Positions 55,634 to 64,000 of a stretch of 64,000 nt of DNA are shown in pieces. The DNA is taken from NCBI RefSeq assembly GCF_030376615.1, contig NZ_JARRAB010000019.1:38803-102802 (forward strand). Direction: 5' to 3'. Position 1 is the first letter of the stretch. Every line of letters begins with the position of its first letter. Origin of the DNA: Pseudomonas sp. sp1636. GTDB lineage: Bacteria; Pseudomonadota; Gammaproteobacteria; Pseudomonadales; Pseudomonadaceae. The notes under the pieces were generated by a model. It made no database searches. It saw only the letters and a program-made list of their open reading frames with translations, and was not told the origin of the DNA. The translations under genes and the position numbers were made by a program.

Positions 55634-56432
55634 ATGACTATGGACAGCAAACTCTTGAATTTTGGTGTTGGCGATTGGCGCGATGTGATGATTCATACTT
55701 TGGGGCCCAACGGAACCAGCAGTGAAGCGGCCGCCGGCTTCTTCAGTGAATGGTTCGGGCAACGATATCCAGGTTCACGCGTACAGCTCAATCTCAGCGA
55801 CTCCTACGAGCATGCCCGCTCCAACATGGGCGAGCACACCCCGGGGGTATTGATCGTGGCCAATGCCTATCCGCAGATTCACGACTTCTATATGAGCCCG
55901 CGGTTAAGCCTGGTGGCGACCTTCGTGTTCGACGCGCCGTTGTACGGGTTGGCGAGCAAGGGGCCGTTGACGACCAGAAAGCTGACGCTGGCCAGCCACC
56001 CTGCGCCGCTTCTCCTGATTGAGGAACTATTGCCACGGTTGCGCAGTGCACGACAGCGACATCATCTGCACCGCCACGGCAGCTCGCTCGCCCATTCTGG
56101 CCCGTATTGATCTACCTGAGCGCTGCCATATCAACGCAATCGGTTCTTCGGCTCTCGGTTTCCAAGAGTTGCATGAAGACATATACCAGGACAGCGCCTT
56201 GTTCACTGACTGCAACCAGTCGGTTCTTGCCGCATCCGAATGCGTGATCAAGGCCGTTCACAAAGGCCTGTTGTCCGGCCAAGGGGCAGGGACAGAGATA
56301 GGCACTCTCTGCGCCGATGACACGCGGGCTCAGCAGCAGAGCGTGACGATCTTCAAGTCGGTCGGATTGGCGGTGCAGGATCTGGTCTTTTCCCGGGAAG
56401 CCATCAGGCAGTGGGTCGCGGCATCCCGTTAA
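55634..56432 (+). pseudogene. Fused remnants of a prephenate-dehydratase-like and an ornithine-cyclodeaminase-like gene
   Basis: The first part (55634 to about 56015) encodes MIHTLGPNGTSSEAAAGFF and a periplasmic-binding-like domain as in prephenate dehydratase or BacA-type proteins, and is cut at EELLP. From about 56040 a different frame encodes the C-terminal half of an ornithine cyclodeaminase/mu-crystallin protein (SDIICTATAARSPILARI and TIFKSVGLAVQDLVFSREAI). Both truncated parts meet at one junction, so a deletion fused two genes. Neither is functional as seen. Confidence 0.65.
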
Positions 56433-56506
56433 ACCCGTTGACGGTCTTGCGTACGGGGGCGTGAATCTTCGTACAAGACAATAATAAATTAGCTGAGGAG
56501 TGCGAC

Positions 56507-57136
56507 ATGCTCGATTTGACACAAGTACTTACCTATTCCGCAGCGCTGGGTATTGCCGCCGCCATTCCCGGCCCCGGTATGGCCGCGCTGGTAGCTCGGA
56601 GCGTCAACGGTGGCATCTTGTCGGGCTTTTGCCTGCTGTTTGGATTGATCCTTGGTGATCTGACCTACCTGTCGTTTGCAGTCTTTGGTCTAGCGATGAT
56701 CGCCGAGCACTTCAGCGCGTTGTTTCAACTGGTGCGCTGGGGGGCCGCACTGTATCTCTGCTATCTGGCTTGGCAGTTCTGGTTCACCAACCATCAGGCG
56801 ATAGAAGTGGGCAAGCCAGCGAAGAAGAAGGAGCTGATGTCGGCGGCAATATCCGGACTGACCATTACTCTAGGTAACCCGAAGACCATCGCCTTCTATC
56901 TGGCGCTGTTGCCGCTGGTGATTAACTTGGAAGCGGTCTCATTACAAACTTGGGCGCTGATGCTGGTACCGCTTACCATCTTGATGCTGCTGAGCGTCGG
57001 TGCGCTGTTCATTTTCGCCGCAGTGCGTATCCGGCACCTGCTGTCGAGTCAACGCGCTCAACAACAGTTGTTCCGCGGCGCGGCGACGGTCATGGTGGCA
57101 GCGGCGGCATCGATGTTGGTTCGCGGAAGTGCGTAG
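56507..57136 (+). CDS. LysE/RhtB-family amino-acid exporter
   Basis: A 209-aa inner-membrane exporter with about six helices. The family motif AAIPGPGMAALVARSVNGG is at the N-terminus and ITLGNPKTIAFYLALLP in the middle. It probably exports an amino acid under control of the Lrp regulator at 54050. GAGGAG precedes the ATG. The region between them is decayed. Confidence 0.85.
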   Translation: MLDLTQVLTYSAALGIAAAIPGPGMAALVARSVNGGILSGFCLLFGLILGDLTYLSFAVFGLAMIAEHFSALFQLVRWGAALYLCYLAWQFWFTNHQAIEVGKPAKKKELMSAAISGLTITLGNPKTIAFYLALLPLVINLEAVSLQTWALMLVPLTILMLLSVGALFIFAAVRIRHLLSSQRAQQQLFRGAATVMVAAAASMLVRGSA

Positions 57137-57227
57137 CTGTAATTGAAAGCCCAGAGCGTGTCCTTTGAGGCTCCTGTAGGCGCTTTCAAACTACCTCGGA
57201 CTTTTCCTCGCTACGAACGGTCAAGTA

Positions 57228-58412
57228 TCAGCGATACAGATCGGCACGGGTCCAGGGCAGATCGTGGCTGCCATCGGCGCGCGGTTTGACCGCGAGGATC
57301 TGGTGCAGGCTCATCCAGCCATGGGCGAAACCGTAGGCGCAACCGGCCAGGTACAGGCGCCAGATGCGCAGGGCCTGCTCGGGCACCAGCTGGCCGGCCT
57401 GATCCAGTTGCGCCTCCAGCCGCGCGCTCCAGTGCTCCAGGGTGCGTGCGTAGTGCAGCCGCAGACTCTCCACATCGACCACTTCCAGACCGGCATCGCT
57501 GAGCTGCGTAGTCATGGTCGCCAGGTGCGGCAGTTCGCCCTCGGGGAACACATAGCGACCGATGAAATCGCCGCCGCCACGCGCCACCGGACGGCCGTCG
57601 CTGTATTTGGCGGTGATGCCATGGTTCATCACCAGACCGCCGCTCTTCACCGCAGCGAACAATCGCTGGCAGTAGAGCGGCAGGTTGGCATGGCCGACGT
57701 GCTCGAACATGCCGACGCTGACCACCTTGTCGAAGCGGCCGTCCTGCGGCAGGTCGCGGTAGTCCAGCAGCTCCAGTCGCACCTGCCGAGCGAGCCCCTC
57801 GGCCTTGACCCGTTGCCGTGCCAGCTTCAGCTGCGCGCGACTGAGGGTAATGCCGACCACCTCGACACCGAACTCGCGCGCGGCGAAACGCGCCAGCCCG
57901 CCCCAACCGCAACCGACATCCAGCAACCGCTCGCCCGGCTGCAGGCGCAGCTTGCGGCACAGGTGGCGCAACTTGGCCTGCTGGGCCTGCTCGAGGTCTT
58001 CGCTGCCGGTCTCGAAGTAGGCGCAGGAATAGACCATCTCGCGATCCAGCCAGAGTGCATAGAAGTCGTTGGACAGGTCGTAGTGGTAGCTGATCGCCGC
58101 CGCATCGGTGGCCTTGTCATGAGCGCCGAACTGCAACGGAGAATTGCCGTCATCGTCGAGCAGCGCCTGACTGAGGGCATCGCCGAGTTCGATTACCGCG
58201 GCGATGGGCCCTTCCAGACCCAGGCGGCCCTCGACATAGGCAGCGCCCAGGGCATCCAGACTCGGATGGGCCAGTAGTGCCATCAAGCTCGGATCCTTGA
58301 CCACCATGGTGACCCGCGGCTCCGGGCCGAGGTCGATCTGTTTGCCGTCCCACAGCCGTAACCGCAAGGGCAATTGAAGATCACGCAGAGCCTGCGGCAG
58401 GTACGCGAGCAT
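57228..58412 (-). CDS. cfa: Cyclopropane-fatty-acyl-phospholipid synthase family methyltransferase
   Basis: A 394-aa SAM-dependent enzyme of the Cfa family. SAM motif DVGCGWGGLARFAA, then FDKVVSVGMFEHVGHANLP and the C-terminal FIGRYVFPEGELPHL are conserved. It methylates the cis double bond of membrane phospholipid fatty acids to a cyclopropane ring. Monocistronic in appearance. Confidence 0.85.
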   Translation of the reverse strand: MLAYLPQALRDLQLPLRLRLWDGKQIDLGPEPRVTMVVKDPSLMALLAHPSLDALGAAYVEGRLGLEGPIAAVIELGDALSQALLDDDGNSPLQFGAHDKATDAAAISYHYDLSNDFYALWLDREMVYSCAYFETGSEDLEQAQQAKLRHLCRKLRLQPGERLLDVGCGWGGLARFAAREFGVEVVGITLSRAQLKLARQRVKAEGLARQVRLELLDYRDLPQDGRFDKVVSVGMFEHVGHANLPLYCQRLFAAVKSGGLVMNHGITAKYSDGRPVARGGGDFIGRYVFPEGELPHLATMTTQLSDAGLEVVDVESLRLHYARTLEHWSARLEAQLDQAGQLVPEQALRIWRLYLAGCAYGFAHGWMSLHQILAVKPRADGSHDLPWTRADLYR

Positions 58413-58705
58413 AGGAACCTCCGGCTTTCAAAGTCAGTGAAAGACTAGTTCAAATGACTCGCTTGTCAGCGCTACCGGCTCCACAGAAGATGGCTATCCG
58501 CCATGTCGCGGCAACAGGCCGTCATGGCCGACGCCTAAACTGATCTATCTCAGACAGGCATCCCGCAATCGCTTAATGCCCGCAATCGCTAATACGCCAT
58601 GCCCATGGCATAAAATGCCATTTGCCCCTTTTCCAACTTACAGGCTGGCCTTCAGGGCGGCCAGCGTAACCATCAGGCCCTGGATGGCATCAGCGCCGCG
58701 GTCGA

Positions 58706-59119
58706 ATGCTCGGCTTCGCCGTTCTTACTGGTTGTGCGTCCGTACCTATGGACAGCCCTTCAGCCGACACCGCACTGAAGGCCTACCCCGCCCCACCCGC
58801 TGATAAGGCCGGGCTGTATATCTACCGCGACAGCTTCGCTGGCCAAGCGCTGAAGAAGACCGTCAAGGTCGATGGGGAAGTGATTGGCGAGACAGCCAAC
58901 CGCACCTACTTCTACCGTCTGGTGAACCCGGGCAAGCGCGTCATCGCCACCGAATCCGAATTCAGTGACAACGCCATCGACCTGCTGGCCGTCGCTGGGA
59001 AAAACCACTATGTACGTCAGCCCATCAAAATGGGCGTATTCGTGGGTGGCGCCAAACTGGAAGTGATCCCGGAAGCAACCGCCCAGGCACACCTGCAGAA
59101 GTGCGAACTGGCGAAGTAA
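58706..59119 (+). CDS. DUF2846 lipoprotein
   Basis: A 137-aa lipoprotein with the lipobox LTGC (Cys10) and a DUF2846 domain (AGLYIYRDSFAGQALKKTVK, then VNPGKRVIATESEF). The n-region before the lipobox is unusually short and lacks a basic residue, so the true start could be upstream or the 5' end altered. The 293-bp gap before it shows only a GGCTGGCC/GGCCAGC hairpin near 58643-58665. Role unknown; likely anchored in the outer membrane. Confidence 0.65.
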   Translation: MLGFAVLTGCASVPMDSPSADTALKAYPAPPADKAGLYIYRDSFAGQALKKTVKVDGEVIGETANRTYFYRLVNPGKRVIATESEFSDNAIDLLAVAGKNHYVRQPIKMGVFVGGAKLEVIPEATAQAHLQKCELAK

Positions 59120-59319
59120 TCGAAACTGTCCAGAAGGTAAAAGGGGATCGCGGTTTTTGCTTCTGCTTGGTCATTCAAGTGAAACCGTGGTCTGCCACCT
59201 ATTATCCGGCTGAATTTGCAGCGCCCTTCAACGCCTGCCCATTTCCCTTCCGAGCCAACAACCGACAGAACCCGACGCAAACATCCCCTCAAAAATCACG
59301 ATCTCTGCAGGACAAGCTG

Positions 59320-61350
59320 TTACAGGTCGAGCACCAGCAGCTGCGCACCCTGCGCCGGCACCGCACAACAAATCAGCACCTCGCCAGCGTCGGGCACCTG
59401 CGCAGGGGGCTGTGGATAATTCACCGCGCCGCTGATCAGGCGAGTCTTGCAGGTTCCGCACGAACCGCCGCGGCAACTGAATTCCGGGCGCAGGCCACGG
59501 CTTTCCGCCAGCTCCAGCAAGCTGCCGCCGTCCGGCTGCCAGCGCGCCTGTTTGGCCGAGCGCTGGAACACAACGGGCAGCGAAACGCTGGCGGCCGCTG
59601 GTTGCGCGAAGGCCACCGCGTCCGCATCCGGCTTGCGCCGCAGCGTCGACGGGCCAAAGGTTTCGGCATGAATCCTCGAGTCGCGGATCTCCAGATCCCG
59701 CAGGCTGTCGTACAGCCCCTGGGTAAAACTGCCCGGGCCACAGAGGACGAAATCCGCTTGATCGAGGTCGCCCACCTCGAGAATGGTCGTGAGCAGGTCG
59801 GCGTCGATGCGTCCGGTCAGGTCGTAATCTTCACCCTCCCGCGCTTCGGGTTCCGGCTGGCTGAGCAAACGCAGGACTCGCACCGCGTCACCGAGGCCGT
59901 CGAGCAGGCGCTCCAGCTCAGGACGAAACGGCTGATCGGCCAAGGTTCGCGAACTCTGCAACAACCAGGTGGGACGGATGCGCCGCGTGCGCAGGCCTTG
60001 ATAGACCAGCTCACGCAGCATCGACAGCAGCGGCGTGATGCCGACGCCGGCGGCCAACAGCAGCAGCGGCCGCCGCTCAGTGGCGGCCACAGTGAAATGC
60101 CCCTGCGGCGCCCGGGCCTGCAGCACATCGCCGAGCCGAATCTGCTCATGCAGATGGGTCGACACCAGGCCATCACGCTTGACGCTGATGCGGAAAAAGT
60201 CATCGGACGGCGCGCTCGACAGGCTGTAGGTGCGGATATGCACGGCGCCTGCGAGGTTGAAGCGCACAGGCAGATGTTGCCCGGCCTGAAACAGCGGCAA
60301 GCCGGCGCCATCGGCGGGCTGCAGATAGAGCGAACGGATGTAGCGGCTTTCCTGTTCGATGCGCGTCACTCGCAGCGGCCGCCAGCGATCCCCCAGGGCC
60401 CGGGCTTGCAGGCGCGCATTGGCCTGCGCCCAGCTGCCGGTCAGCAAACTGCTGGGGGACAGGCCGTCAAAGCGCCAGCGCAAGGCCAGCGCCGCGGGCC
60501 GACGCACCACGCGCTCCACCTCGACCGTCCACAGCCGCTCGGCCCCTTGAAAGGCTTCGACCTGCGGGCCGTCGAGAATGACCTGGGTGCGACCGCTGAG
60601 CTGCAGCAGCTCGCCGGATTCGAAATCGATGAACAGCAAACCGGCTCGGGGGTTGATCAGCAGGTTGCCCAGGGTATTGAAGAACAGGTTGCCGGCGAAG
60701 TCCGGGATGGTCAGGCGGTTGCCCTCTACCCGGACGAAACCGGCCTGGCCACCGCGATGGGAAACGTCCACCGCGCGTTGCCCAGCGACGTCCACATAAC
60801 TGGCGACGAAGAAGGTATCGGCGCCGGCGATCATGGCTTTGGCCGCGTCATCCAGCCCATCGAGGTGCTGCGCGATCCGGGCCGGCGGAGCCGCCAAGGG
60901 CACCGAGCGCAACTGGCGCAATTGAATGTATTGCGGGCAATTGCCGAAGGATTGCTCCACCTTGACCGCGAAGCCGCTCGCCGTTAGCGCAGCGACGCGA
61001 CCGTTGACGCGGTTGCGCCGGCGGCTGTGCAGCTCGATACCGAGCAGACCGATCGCCGCCCCGTCGTGCAGCTGTGCCGGGTCGTCGCGGCCGGGCAGGC
61101 TGGCGACCTGCAACAGCGCAGGCGCGGGAGCCTGGGCAAAGCCCGGCGGCCCTTGAAGAATGCTGGCCCAGGGGTTGCCGTCGGCATCCACCGCGCCGTA
61201 CAGCAGGAACGGCAGTTGCTGATAGAAGGCGCGGTGCTGATCCGGCATCTCGCCGCGAATCACCCGGCGACCCACTGCGTCCATGCGCTCGGCGACACCC
61301 ACCTGCGCCTGCAACTGCCTCTCGCCGGCGTGCCACGGTGAAGGTTGCAT
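59320..61350 (-). CDS. FMN-binding / FAD-NAD(P) reductase / 2Fe-2S ferredoxin fusion
   Basis: A 676-aa three-domain flavoprotein. An N-terminal pyridoxamine-5'-phosphate-oxidase-like domain (about 1-320) is followed by a ferredoxin-reductase FAD/NAD(P) domain (about 325-580; RTYSLSSAP, AAGVGITPLLSML) and a plant-type 2Fe-2S ferredoxin with C-x4-C-x2-C-x29-C (SCRGGSCGTCK, LICCAVP). It resembles oxidoreductases that pass electrons from NAD(P)H to a substrate bound in the first domain. The ATG at 61350 follows GGGGAG. A GST and LysR gene lie just upstream. Confidence 0.85.
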   Translation of the reverse strand: MQPSPWHAGERQLQAQVGVAERMDAVGRRVIRGEMPDQHRAFYQQLPFLLYGAVDADGNPWASILQGPPGFAQAPAPALLQVASLPGRDDPAQLHDGAAIGLLGIELHSRRRNRVNGRVAALTASGFAVKVEQSFGNCPQYIQLRQLRSVPLAAPPARIAQHLDGLDDAAKAMIAGADTFFVASYVDVAGQRAVDVSHRGGQAGFVRVEGNRLTIPDFAGNLFFNTLGNLLINPRAGLLFIDFESGELLQLSGRTQVILDGPQVEAFQGAERLWTVEVERVVRRPAALALRWRFDGLSPSSLLTGSWAQANARLQARALGDRWRPLRVTRIEQESRYIRSLYLQPADGAGLPLFQAGQHLPVRFNLAGAVHIRTYSLSSAPSDDFFRISVKRDGLVSTHLHEQIRLGDVLQARAPQGHFTVAATERRPLLLLAAGVGITPLLSMLRELVYQGLRTRRIRPTWLLQSSRTLADQPFRPELERLLDGLGDAVRVLRLLSQPEPEAREGEDYDLTGRIDADLLTTILEVGDLDQADFVLCGPGSFTQGLYDSLRDLEIRDSRIHAETFGPSTLRRKPDADAVAFAQPAAASVSLPVVFQRSAKQARWQPDGGSLLELAESRGLRPEFSCRGGSCGTCKTRLISGAVNYPQPPAQVPDAGEVLICCAVPAQGAQLLVLDL

Positions 61351-61384
61351 AACGGCTTCTCCCCTGTGCGCCTCGCGCAATAAG

Positions 61385-62011
61385 TCAGGCTGTCTTTTGC
61401 AAACCGGCGACGGTGCGCGGCATGCCGACAAAGCCTGGCAAGGCTTCAACCCGCGCCAGCCAGGCGCGGATGTTGGCGTAGTCGTCCAGCGCCACATTGC
61501 CTTCCGGTGCATGGGCGATGTAGCTGTACGCGGCGATGTCGGCGATGCTCGGCGCGCTACCGGCCAGATAGGGCGTGGTGCCCAGTTCCTGGTCGATCAG
61601 CTTGAGCCAGCTGTGGGCATAGGCGATCGCCTCTTGTGCATTGTGAGGTGCCCCAAACACGGTGATCAGCCTGGCCCTGGCGGGGCCGAAGGCAATCGGC
61701 CCGGCGGCCACCGACAACCAGCGTTGCACCTTGGCCGCACCGAGCGGATCGCTTGGCAACCAGTGGCCGTTGCCGTATTTCTGCGCCAGGTAGACCAGGA
61801 TCGCGTTGGAATCGGCCAGCACCACGCCTTGATCATCGATCACCGGAACCTGGCCAAAGGGGTTGAGCGCGAGAAAATCCGCCTGCTTGTGCGCGCCCTT
61901 GGCCAAATCGACCAGGATCAGCTCGGTCGGCAGTTGCAACAGCGACAGCATCAGCTCGACGCGGTGAGCATGGCCGGAACGGGGGAAGTTGTAGAGTTTG
62001 ATCGCGTGCAT
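61385..62011 (-). CDS. Glutathione S-transferase
   Basis: A 208-aa GST. The thioredoxin-fold domain has LYNFPRSGHAHRVELML and the conserved cis-Pro segment NPFGQVPVIDDQGVVLADSNAI; the helical domain ends with SIADIAAYSYIAHAPEG. Located 34 bp upstream of the FMN/ferredoxin fusion on the same strand, so probably co-transcribed. Likely detoxification of an electrophile; the LysR gene upstream may regulate both. Confidence 0.86.
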   Translation of the reverse strand: MHAIKLYNFPRSGHAHRVELMLSLLQLPTELILVDLAKGAHKQADFLALNPFGQVPVIDDQGVVLADSNAILVYLAQKYGNGHWLPSDPLGAAKVQRWLSVAAGPIAFGPARARLITVFGAPHNAQEAIAYAHSWLKLIDQELGTTPYLAGSAPSIADIAAYSYIAHAPEGNVALDDYANIRAWLARVEALPGFVGMPRTVAGLQKTA

Positions 62012-62141
62012 GGTCGACTCCGCTGGGCGATGGCGCCGTTGAGGAACGACCGGCGCCGAGGGGAGCCATCTTCCGCCCGCCGGCAAAACAGCAGAATAAC
62101 CAGCAAACGCAATCCATTATTGCAGCCAGCGCAATAACCCT

Positions 62142-63044
62142 TCAGCCGTGCAGGGCCGGGTGTTCGCGCAGCAGCTTCACCGCGAAGTCGACAAAACTGC
62201 GCACCCGCACCGGGGCCTTGCGCCCGCCCTGGTAGACCACATGGATGGGCCATGGCGGCAGTTCGAAGTCGGCCAGAACGATTTCCAGCTCACCGGCGGC
62301 GACCTTGCTCGCCACTTGATACGACAGCACCCGGGTCAGCCCCAGGCCCATGGCGGCGGCAGCGATAGCCGCCTGATTGGCGGTGACCACCAGACGCGGT
62401 TGCGGCCGCACGCTGATCGGCTCGCCCGCAGCGAGGAACGACCAGCTCCTGGGCTGGCCAATGGCCGAGGTGGCGACGATCGGCGCGGCGCTCAACTCCG
62501 CAGGATGCCGAGGCCGCCCGTGCTCGGTCAGAAAGCCAGGGGACGCGCAGATCACCCGGCGCACTTCGCCCACGCGAATGGCATGCTGATTGCTGTCGGG
62601 CAACTCACCGATGCGCACCGCCACATCGACGCCCTCCTCGAGCATGCTCACCACCCGGTCGACCAGCAGCGCGTTGATGCTGACATCGGGGAATTGGGTC
62701 AGATAAGCGACCATGACCGGGGTGACGAACAACTCGCCGAACAATACCGGCGCGGTGATCGTCAGTTGTCCGCGGGGTTGGGCATGGCTCCCGGCTGCCG
62801 AATCCTCGGCTTCCTGCACCTCGGCGAGAATCCTGCGGCAGTCTTCCAGATAACGCTGGCCTGCCTCGCTCAAATGCAGGCTGCGGGTGGTACGCGTCAG
62901 CAACTGGGTGCCAATGCGCCGCTCAAGCGCCGCCACGGCGCGGGTGACGCTGGCCGCCGACATGCCCAAACGCCGCGCCGCCGCCGAGAAGCCTTGCTCC
63001 TGGGCGACGGCGGCGAAGACCTGCATTTCCTGGAATCGATCCAT
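62142..63044 (-). CDS. LysR-family transcriptional regulator
   Basis: A 300-aa LysR-type regulator. The N-terminal winged HTH is AVAQEQGFSAAARRLGMSAAS and ALERRIGTQLLTRTTRSLHL; the effector domain runs from about 90 to 290. It belongs to the large pseudomonad group close to DhcR/LrhA-type repressors. It is upstream of the GST/oxidoreductase pair on the same strand with a 130-bp gap. Its own upstream region carries the transposon repeats. Confidence 0.88.
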   Translation of the reverse strand: MDRFQEMQVFAAVAQEQGFSAAARRLGMSAASVTRAVAALERRIGTQLLTRTTRSLHLSEAGQRYLEDCRRILAEVQEAEDSAAGSHAQPRGQLTITAPVLFGELFVTPVMVAYLTQFPDVSINALLVDRVVSMLEEGVDVAVRIGELPDSNQHAIRVGEVRRVICASPGFLTEHGRPRHPAELSAAPIVATSAIGQPRSWSFLAAGEPISVRPQPRLVVTANQAAIAAAAMGLGLTRVLSYQVASKVAAGELEIVLADFELPPWPIHVVYQGGRKAPVRVRSFVDFAVKLLREHPALHG

Positions 63045-63066
63045 GGGCTACGTCCTTCGTTCGGAT

Positions 63067-63246
63067 AAAAAAAATCGCAACCTTAGGCTGCGATTTTTAT
63101 TGTTGGATTTAGAAAATAAAAACTGTCGCACCACCCCCGCATGATTCGCGGGCTCCAGAGCGATGGAAGAAAAACGCAAAACTGTCGCAACCTTGGCCAA
63201 GCGAGCCCAATGGGCAAGTGTTAGCAAATAAAAACTGTCGCAGCCC
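63067..63246. repeat. Four spaced direct repeats of a transposon end
   Basis: The core TCGCA-(A/C/G)CC recurs at 63075, 63126, 63185 and 63238, three of them inside AAAACTGTCGCA. Spacings are 51, 59 and 53 bp. Sites 1 and 3 also share TCGCAACCTT(A/G)G. Multiple ~20-bp direct repeats at a terminus are how TnsB/TniA-type transposases bind their ends. They lie directly outside the ATPase gene. Confidence 0.6.
63070..63101 (-). terminator. Bidirectional terminator hairpin
   Basis: AAAATCGCA (63071-63079) pairs with TGCGATTTT (63089-63097) around ACCTTAGGC. T-rich flanks on both strands make it a good intrinsic terminator, probably for the transposition gene transcribed leftward from the right window edge. 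It overlaps the first direct repeat. Confidence 0.6.
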
Positions 63247-63260
63247 GCTATGCCTGCGTT

Positions 63261-64000
63261 CTAGGGCTTCTTAGGCTTTGGCAGCGGGGTCGTCACCAAG
63301 TCCTCAAGAAAAGCTTTTTCAAGATCGTCCATCGAGGGCTTGGGCAAGGATGGTTTACGTGGCGCTTTGGGCCGGGAAGCTTTTGCCGCTGCCGGCTGAA
63401 TCTCCTCCAGTGCCTCTCGCTCACCCGCCGAGAGTGATGAAACGAAAACCTTGTTAATGACTCGGGTCTCACGATCATTCCGTGCAAAAGCCACTATGTT
63501 TGACTTCAAGGAAGCGGGAAGCTCAAACGGGCATAGCAAATCCAACCGGCGACGGGAGCTCCGGCGCTGTAGGGCCTGGATGTGCAGGACCTCGACGTCC
63601 TCCTTGTTCGCTGCGTAGGCAACGCACTGGTAGGCTTTGGTGAGGTCGGCCAGCTCGAAGCGCTCCCGCCCGGCCCCACGCGCAGCGATATAGGCATGCT
63701 TCAAGAGTTGGACGACTAGTCGCTTAATACCAAAAGTAGAGCGATATATTTCTTGGGAGAAATCATCAACCGACCCTTTAATAGAACCGCCCGCTACTCT
63801 AATGCATTCAGCGATGTACCCCCTCCAACTCTCGCTATCAGGGTCATCCGGGAGCATGATCCACGGATCCGAAAGCAGACGTTGCTTGTCTTCGCTGTTA
63901 CGCCCCAGCAGTCTGTGTAACAGGCTGTAGTTGGAAACGTAAATCATCGGCGGGCCAATCGCCGCCATCGTAAGCAGCATTTCTGTGACCCTAGAAGCAC
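63261..64000 (-). CDS. TnsC/TniB-like transposition ATPase, partial
   Basis: C-terminal 246 residues of an AAA ATPase, open to the right window edge (residues ASRVTE precede the first visible Met). PPMIYVSNYSLLHRLLGRNS, FSQEIYRSTFGIKRLVVQLL and ELADLTKAYQCVAYAANKED resemble the C-terminal parts of TnsC/TniB-like proteins of Tn7-like and Tn6022-like elements. A Pro/Lys-rich tail ends the protein. The N-terminal Walker motifs are outside the window. It lies directly inside the direct repeats at 63067-63246. Confidence 0.65.
   Translation of the reverse strand, partial: ASRVTEMLLTMAAIGPPMIYVSNYSLLHRLLGRNSEDKQRLLSDPWIMLPDDPDSESWRGYIAECIRVAGGSIKGSVDDFSQEIYRSTFGIKRLVVQLLKHAYIAARGAGRERFELADLTKAYQCVAYAANKEDVEVLHIQALQRRSSRRRLDLLCPFELPASLKSNIVAFARNDRETRVINKVFVSSLSAGEREALEEIQPAAAKASRPKAPRKPSLPKPSMDDLEKAFLEDLVTTPLPKPKKP

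Noticed and set aside
63067..63246. Possible CRISPR array near the right edge
   Set aside because: Repeats are short, irregularly conserved and unequally spaced, and a transposition ATPase adjoins them.

Overview
The window reads as a chromosomal segment of a high-GC gammaproteobacterium, most likely a Pseudomonas (sensu lato). Reasons are the OXA-50-like class D beta-lactamase, the extracellular mcl-PHA depolymerase, the DUF1302/DUF1329 pair, the TRAP-TAXI/dctBD module and REP/REPIN palindromes. No rRNA, tRNA or CRISPR array was seen.

Layout. 1-10.8 kb holds metabolic and accessory genes: a partial SDR, a thioesterase, the OXA enzyme, two alpha/beta hydrolases, a TetR regulator, the DUF1302-DUF1329 pair behind a 28-bp palindrome, a secreted PHA depolymerase and a COG0523 GTPase. 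11.4-33.2 kb is a complete catecholate siderophore locus bracketed by two Fur-box-like palindromes. Its rightward operon encodes an MFS exporter, a TonB receptor and FepDGCB-type ABC import, with a divergent FhuF-type ferric reductase. Its leftward operon has the order entC-entE-entB-NRPS(C-A-T)-entA-NRPS(TubC-C-A-T-E)-stand-alone A. This is the gene order of the amoCEBFAGH amonabactin operon known from Aeromonas, and the specificity residues read as Lys for the first NRPS and Gly-like for the stand-alone A domain. An IS21 istA remnant lies beside it.

33.9-50.2 kb holds a Zur-box-controlled divergent pair (COG0523 GTPase and FolE2), small unknown genes, an unknown two-gene operon, a cNMP/CBS/DUF294 protein with a DEDDh exonuclease, a BCCT transporter, cardiolipin synthase and a TRAP-TAXI transporter with DUF1850. 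50.2-53.8 kb holds a sigma-54 promoter and the dctD/dctB two-component genes with two REPIN-like elements. 54.0-57.1 kb is an AT-richer, partly decayed patch: Lrp regulator, Dabb remnant, DUF2000, a fused dehydratase/cyclodeaminase pseudogene and a LysE exporter. 57.2-63.0 kb holds Cfa, a DUF2846 lipoprotein, an FMN/FAD/2Fe-2S fusion oxidoreductase, a GST and a LysR regulator. At the right edge is one end of a Tn7-like transposon: four spaced direct repeats and the C-terminal half of a TnsC/TniB-like ATPase.

A ~255-bp repeat with REP-like palindromes occurs three times, at 3.4, 8.7 and 53.9 kb. The genes suggest an environmental bacterium that stores or scavenges polyesters, imports carboxylates through TRAP, handles zinc starvation and makes its own Lys/Gly-type catecholate siderophore.
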